DNA from: an uncultured Stenotrophomonas sp.
GTDB taxonomy: Bacteria > Pseudomonadota > Gammaproteobacteria > Xanthomonadales > Xanthomonadaceae
Length of the DNA stretch: 64,000 bases
Direction: 5' to 3'
NCBI RefSeq assembly: GCF_945952405.1
Contig: NZ_CAMFIA010000011.1
Location: 62,001 to 126,000 of the forward strand
This document shows positions 60,561 through 64,000 of the stretch, piece by piece; the stretch's first letter is position 1, and every line of letters begins with the position of its first letter. The notes below the pieces were generated by a model. That model searched no databases. It worked only from the letters and a program-made list of their open reading frames with translations, and was not told the DNA's origin. A program made the position numbers and the translations under genes.

Positions 60561-60584
60561 AACGGCCCCGCTCGCGGGGCCGTT
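60561..60584. terminator. Bidirectional hairpin between convergent genes
   Basis: Ten-bp perfect stem AACGGCCCCG / CGGGGCCGTT with a CTCG loop, between the dehydrogenase and the lipoprotein gene ends. T-tracts are short on both sides. Confidence 0.6.
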
Positions 60585-60589
60585 CGCAT

Positions 60590-61144
60590 TCACTGGATGG
60601 TGATGACCTTCACCTCGGTCCTGGTGCAGGCCTTGTCCAGGCACTGCCCGTTCAACCACACCTGGCCGCTGCCGATCATCACGCCCTGCTGGTTGACGAA
60701 GACCGTGTCGAACGACTGCTCGGATACCGCCTTGAGCACGGCCGGGGTGATGATCTTCTCGTAGCTGCGCTGGAACTCGCCGGGGCCGCTGATCTTCTTT
60801 CCACCGGCAATGTTCAGCGGGAAGCGCAGCTGTTCGACCACCGCCGCGCGGTCACCGCCGACGACGGCCGTCTTGAAGGCGTTGAACACCTTCTCGTATT
60901 GCGCGGCATCGCCGAGCACGGTTTCGATACGCGCACGCACATCCTCGGCAGGTTCCGCCGCAGCCGGCGCGGCCGGTGCGGCTACCGCCGGTTCCGCAGC
61001 AGGCGTGGTCGGCTCGGCCGCAGGCGTCGCCGCAGCGCTGGCCTGCATCGGCGGCGGCGCATCGGCAGCGGGCTCGGCCGGCGGTGCCGGCTGCGAGCAG
61101 GCCGCCAGCAGCAGGGCGGGAATCAACACGGCGATCGTGCGCAT
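60590..61144 (-). CDS. Hypothetical lipoprotein
   Basis: 184 residues: lipoprotein signal (AVLIPALLLAAC, Cys about residue 16), a long Pro/Ala-rich linker (residues 17-70), then a small domain with VVGGDRAAVVEQLRFPLNI and VSEQSFDTVFVNQQGVMIGSGQVWLNG. The domain recalls SnoaL/DUF-type periplasmic proteins; two C-terminal Cys (GQCLDKACTRTE) probably pair. ATG 61144 avoids the palindrome upstream. Confidence 0.65.
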   Translation of the reverse strand: MRTIAVLIPALLLAACSQPAPPAEPAADAPPPMQASAAATPAAEPTTPAAEPAVAAPAAPAAAEPAEDVRARIETVLGDAAQYEKVFNAFKTAVVGGDRAAVVEQLRFPLNIAGGKKISGPGEFQRSYEKIITPAVLKAVSEQSFDTVFVNQQGVMIGSGQVWLNGQCLDKACTRTEVKVITIQ

Positions 61145-61184
61145 GCGCGGAGCCTCCAACAGATCAGGAACACCGATGGTACAA

Positions 61185-61248
61185 AAAAGGGGACGGAGGG
61201 GATTAAGTCGTTTATGCATTTACGACTTAATTCCCTCCGTCCCCTTTT
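61185..61248. repeat. Long A-to-T palindrome with GGGGACGGAGGG arms
   Basis: AAAAGGGGACGGAGGG + ATTAAGTCG (left) pairs with CGACTTAAT + CCCTCCGTCCCCTTTT (right) across a 12-base loop, with one G-T mismatch. A-run at left and T-run at right let it work as a terminator on both strands; it follows the bglX stop by nine bases. This sequence family is widely dispersed in xanthomonads. Confidence 0.8.
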
Positions 61249-61257
61249 CTTGTGGGG

Positions 61258-63432
61258 TCAGGCCTTCAGCAGGTCGAACTGCACGGCGTCGCCGGCGGCG
61301 GAGGAGGCACAGACCCACAGGTCGAACTGGCCCGGTTCGGCACGCAGCACGCCGTCGCGGCCGGTGAAGGCCAGCTGCTCGCGGCCCAGGGTGAACACCA
61401 CCTCGGTCGACTCGCCCGGCTGCAGCGCTACCTTGCGGAAATCCTTCAACTCGCGCACCGGACGCACGCGGCTGGCCACGCGATCGTGGATGTACAGCTG
61501 CACCACTTCCTCGCCAGCCACCGCGCCACTGTTGGTCAGCGTGGTGGTGATGGTCAGGGTGTCATCCCAGCCCAGCTGGGCCGTGCTCAGCTGCGGTACG
61601 CCATAGGCGAAGCGGGTGTAGCCGATGCCATGGCCGAACGGATACAGCGGCTCGTTCGGAATCTCGCGCCAGCGCGCCTTGAACTCCGACATGGTCGGCA
61701 GCTCCGGGCGGCCGGTACGCGGGTGGTTGTAGAAGTACGGCTGCTGGCCCGACACCTGCGGGAAGCTGACCGGCAGGCGGCCGGACGGGCTGTAGTCACC
61801 AAACAGCACATCGGCCACTGCATGGCCGGTCTGGGTGCCCAGGTACCAGGTCACCGCCACCGCCTGCGCATTGCGCACCGCGCCCTGCAGCGCCAGCGCG
61901 CGACCATTGCGCAGCAGCACCACCAGCGGCTTGCCGGTCATCGCCACCGCCTCGGCCAATGCCTGCTGTGCCGGCGGCAGGGTGATCTCCACCCGCGACT
62001 GCGCCTCGCCGCTGTAACGCTGCGGCTCGCCCAGTGCCAGCACCACCACGTCGGCGCGCAACGCGGCGGCCACGGCGGCTTCGGTGCCTCCCGGAATCGC
62101 CGTCTCCAGCTCGCAACCGGGCACGATCTCCAGCAGCGACGCATCGCCGATGGCAGCGCGCACGCCGGTTTCCAGGTCCACATAGCGCTGCTTGTCGCCG
62201 AACAGCGTCCAGCAGCCCTCGATGTTCTCGCGGTCCTGCACGAACGGCCCGATCAGCGCGATCTTCTGCCCGCTCTTCTGAAGCGGCAGCACGTTGTCGC
62301 GGTTGTTCAGCAGCACGATCGAACGGCGTGCGGCATCGCGCGACAACGCGTCATGCGCGGCCAGGTGCGAAGTGTCGGCTTCGCGCGCCGGGTCCAGCGA
62401 ACGGTACGGGTCATCGAACAGGCCGATGGTTTCCTTCAGCCACAGGATGCGGCGCACGCCCTCGTCCAGCACTTCCATCGGCACTTCGCCGCTCTCGACC
62501 AGGCCCGGCAGGTGCTCGGCGTAGAAGCCGCTCTGCATGCTCAGGTCGAGGCCGGCGGTGAACGCCTTGGCGGTGGCATCGCGATCGTCGGCGGCATAGC
62601 CGTGGGCGACCAGCTCCATGTCCGCGGTGTAATCGGAGATCACCACGCCCGGGAACTTCCACTCGCCACGCAGGATGTCGGTCAGCAGTTCGGCGTTGGC
62701 ACTGGCGGGCACGCCATTGATGTCATTGAACGAAGACATCACGGTGATCGCACCGGCGTCGAAGGCGGCCTTGAACGGCGGCAGGTGCACGTCGCGCAGG
62801 GTCTGCGGCGAGATGTCCACCATGTTGTATTCCATGCCGGCCATCACCGCGCCATAGGCGGCGAAGTGCTTGGGCGTGGCCAGCAGCGAATCGGCGGCAC
62901 GCAGGTCGCTGCCCTGGAAGCCGCGCACGCGGGCGGCGGCGAACGCACAGCCCAGCACCACGTCTTCACCAGCTCCTTCAGCGCCACGGCCCCAACGCTG
63001 GTCGCGGGCGATGTCCACGGCCGGTGCGTAGGTCCAGTGCAGGCCGGCGGCGGTGGCCTCGACCGCGGTGGCGCGTGCGGTGCGCTCGGCCAGGTCCGGC
63101 TCGAAGCTGGCAGCCTCGCCCAGCGGGATCGGGAACACGGTGCGCATGCCATGGATGACATCGGCCGCCAGGATCACCGGGATGCCCAGGCGGCTCTCCT
63201 CGGTGGCCACCTGCTGGATGCGGCGGCCCAGTTCGGCGCCGACACCGTTGAACAGGGATCCGACCTTGCCTTCACGTACCTGCTGCAGCACCTGGTCGGC
63301 GTTGCGCACGTTGGCTTCCGGGTTCACGTCCGGGGCGAACGGGCGGACCATGTCCGCGAAGACACCCAGCTGGCCGACCTTTTCCTCGACGGTCATCTGG
63401 GCAATGAGGGATTCGATGCGATCGGAGGCCAC
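61258..63432 (-). CDS. bglX: GH3 beta-glucosidase (BglX-like), cytoplasmic
   Basis: 724 residues, typical GH3 domain 1 (LGIPVILAADVIHGMRTVFPIPLGEAASF; catalytic nucleophile Asp in VVISDYTADMEL, SDY instead of the commoner SDW) and domain 2 (SIVLLNNRDNVLPL) plus a C-terminal fibronectin-like domain. Hydrolyses beta-glucosides or xylosides. No signal peptide is present, unlike periplasmic BglX of E. coli, so a cytoplasmic oligosaccharidase is inferred. The start at 63432 is preceded by a cre-like operator. Confidence 0.9.
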   Translation of the reverse strand: MASDRIESLIAQMTVEEKVGQLGVFADMVRPFAPDVNPEANVRNADQVLQQVREGKVGSLFNGVGAELGRRIQQVATEESRLGIPVILAADVIHGMRTVFPIPLGEAASFEPDLAERTARATAVEATAAGLHWTYAPAVDIARDQRWGRGAEGAGEDVVLGCAFAAARVRGFQGSDLRAADSLLATPKHFAAYGAVMAGMEYNMVDISPQTLRDVHLPPFKAAFDAGAITVMSSFNDINGVPASANAELLTDILRGEWKFPGVVISDYTADMELVAHGYAADDRDATAKAFTAGLDLSMQSGFYAEHLPGLVESGEVPMEVLDEGVRRILWLKETIGLFDDPYRSLDPAREADTSHLAAHDALSRDAARRSIVLLNNRDNVLPLQKSGQKIALIGPFVQDRENIEGCWTLFGDKQRYVDLETGVRAAIGDASLLEIVPGCELETAIPGGTEAAVAAALRADVVVLALGEPQRYSGEAQSRVEITLPPAQQALAEAVAMTGKPLVVLLRNGRALALQGAVRNAQAVAVTWYLGTQTGHAVADVLFGDYSPSGRLPVSFPQVSGQQPYFYNHPRTGRPELPTMSEFKARWREIPNEPLYPFGHGIGYTRFAYGVPQLSTAQLGWDDTLTITTTLTNSGAVAGEEVVQLYIHDRVASRVRPVRELKDFRKVALQPGESTEVVFTLGREQLAFTGRDGVLRAEPGQFDLWVCASSAAGDAVQFDLLKA

Positions 63433-63444
63433 CAGCAGTCCTTG

Positions 63445-63459
63445 ATGAAAACGTTTACA
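63445..63459. promoter_or_regulatory. LacI-family (cre-like) operator upstream of bglX
   Basis: On the minus strand it reads TGTAAACGTTTTCA, which satisfies the LacI-family cre consensus TGWAANCGNTNWCA at every defined base. It sits about 13 bases upstream of the bglX start, overlapping the leader, so a sugar-responsive LacI-type repressor is expected to control the gene. Confidence 0.72.
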
Positions 63460-63560
63460 AGCCCGGCATTCTAGCGATCCCGAGCCATTTGGCGAGAGGT
63501 TTCGTCATTCAGTTTCAGCCACCAGCGGGGTCCGTATGGCCCCGCCGGAGGCATCGCAGC

Positions 63561-64000
63561 TTACTCCGAGCCAGCCAGCTGGCGCTGCCCGGCCATCAAC
63601 ATGGCGTCGCTGGAGGCCTGGAACACCCGCAGGCCGAAGGCCGGCAGGATGGCCAGCAGGTGGTCGAAGATGTCCGACTGCACCGCCTCATACTCTCCCC
63701 ACGCCGTGCTGCGGGTGAAGCAGTACAGCTCCAGCGGCAGGCCCTCGGTGGTCGGCTGCAGCTGCCGTACCAGCAGCGTCATGTCGGTATGGATGCCCGG
63801 GTGGCTGCGCAGGTATCGCTCCACATAGGCCCGGAAGGTCCCGAGGTTGGTCACCCGGCGGCTGTTGACCTCGGCCACGCCCTGCTCGCGCAGGCGGCCG
63901 TTCCACTGCCCCAGCTCCTGCTGCTTGTCCTGCAGGTAGTCGCGCAGCAGCGCGAACTCGCTCAGGAAGGCCAGGTCCGCCTCGTCCAGGAAGCCGACGC
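63561..64000 (-). CDS. Mechanosensitive channel, MscS/YbdG type, C-terminal fragment
   Basis: Open to the right edge, so the N-terminus is missing; about 145 residues remain. The minus-strand frame reads ...DEADLAFLSEFALLRDYLQDKQQEL, then VNSRRVTNLGTFRAYVERYLRSHP, RQLQPTTEGLPLELYCF, EAVQSDIFDHLLAILPAF. This is the cytoplasmic C-terminal domain of YbdG-like MscS channels, which respond to osmotic stress. Ends 128 bases before the bglX operator. Confidence 0.82.
   Translation of the reverse strand, partial: VGFLDEADLAFLSEFALLRDYLQDKQQELGQWNGRLREQGVAEVNSRRVTNLGTFRAYVERYLRSHPGIHTDMTLLVRQLQPTTEGLPLELYCFTRSTAWGEYEAVQSDIFDHLLAILPAFGLRVFQASSDAMLMAGQRQLAGSE

Noticed and set aside
61252..63474. 740-residue plus-strand frame over bglX
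   Set aside because: Antisense shadow; GH3 motifs are all on the minus strand.

Overview
The window is a high-GC gammaproteobacterial chromosome segment. Gene content (895-residue AceE, GlnE, ELM1/GtrOC1-like protein, XVIPCD effectors) and dozens of inverted REP-type palindromes of the form GCCGGCCGCTGGCCGGC point to the Xanthomonadaceae, most likely Stenotrophomonas (S. maltophilia complex). No rRNA, tRNA or CRISPR array was seen.

Layout. 1-9.8 kb: the end of an ABC-F ATPase, then a metal block. In it a COG0523 GTPase and a MerC-type membrane protein diverge from a probable Zur box, and a DmeR/DmeF-like nickel/cobalt repressor-exporter pair diverges from a CCC/GGG inverted repeat. A methyltransferase, a polysaccharide deacetylase, a hydrolase and small proteins follow. 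9.8-17.4 kb: an interbacterial warfare block with three XVIPCD proteins (substrates of the Xanthomonadales killing type IV secretion system). Two share a putative permuted NlpC/P60-like toxin domain and one has no recognisable toxin domain. Two have a lipoprotein immunity candidate directly upstream, and one appears to have none. 17.6-24.0 kb: a wrecked IS3-family transposase followed by a visibly AT-richer four-gene operon (C5 cytosine methyltransferase, GHKL ATPase, Rossmann-like protein, helical unknown). It looks like a modification-associated defence system without a recognisable nuclease.

24.1-44.9 kb is mostly core: aceE with its terminator, a PadR/siderophore-interacting-protein pair with a TATCGATA-type operator, YceI, RutE-type nitroreductase, ELM1/GtrOC1, a DUF2145 cluster, VUT-family transporter, glnE, a CoA-transferase, HglS/YdcJ dioxygenase, HAD phosphatase, DinB and an EF-hand protein.

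45.5-58.2 kb is a coherent divergent locus that looks dedicated to scavenging peptidoglycan peptides. Leftward: transglutaminase-like protein, TonB receptor, class C-type serine hydrolase and VanX-like dipeptidase. Rightward: SH3-NlpC/P60 peptidase, L-Ala-D/L-Glu epimerase, RpiR/MurR-type regulator, YkuD-type L,D-transpeptidase and APC permease. The 90-bp AT-rich gap between the arms carries inverted repeats that could be the regulator's operator. 58.2-64 kb holds a YiaA-like membrane protein, a PQQ-dependent sugar dehydrogenase, a lipoprotein, a cytoplasmic GH3 beta-glucosidase with a perfect cre-like (LacI-family) operator, and the end of an MscS/YbdG-type channel.
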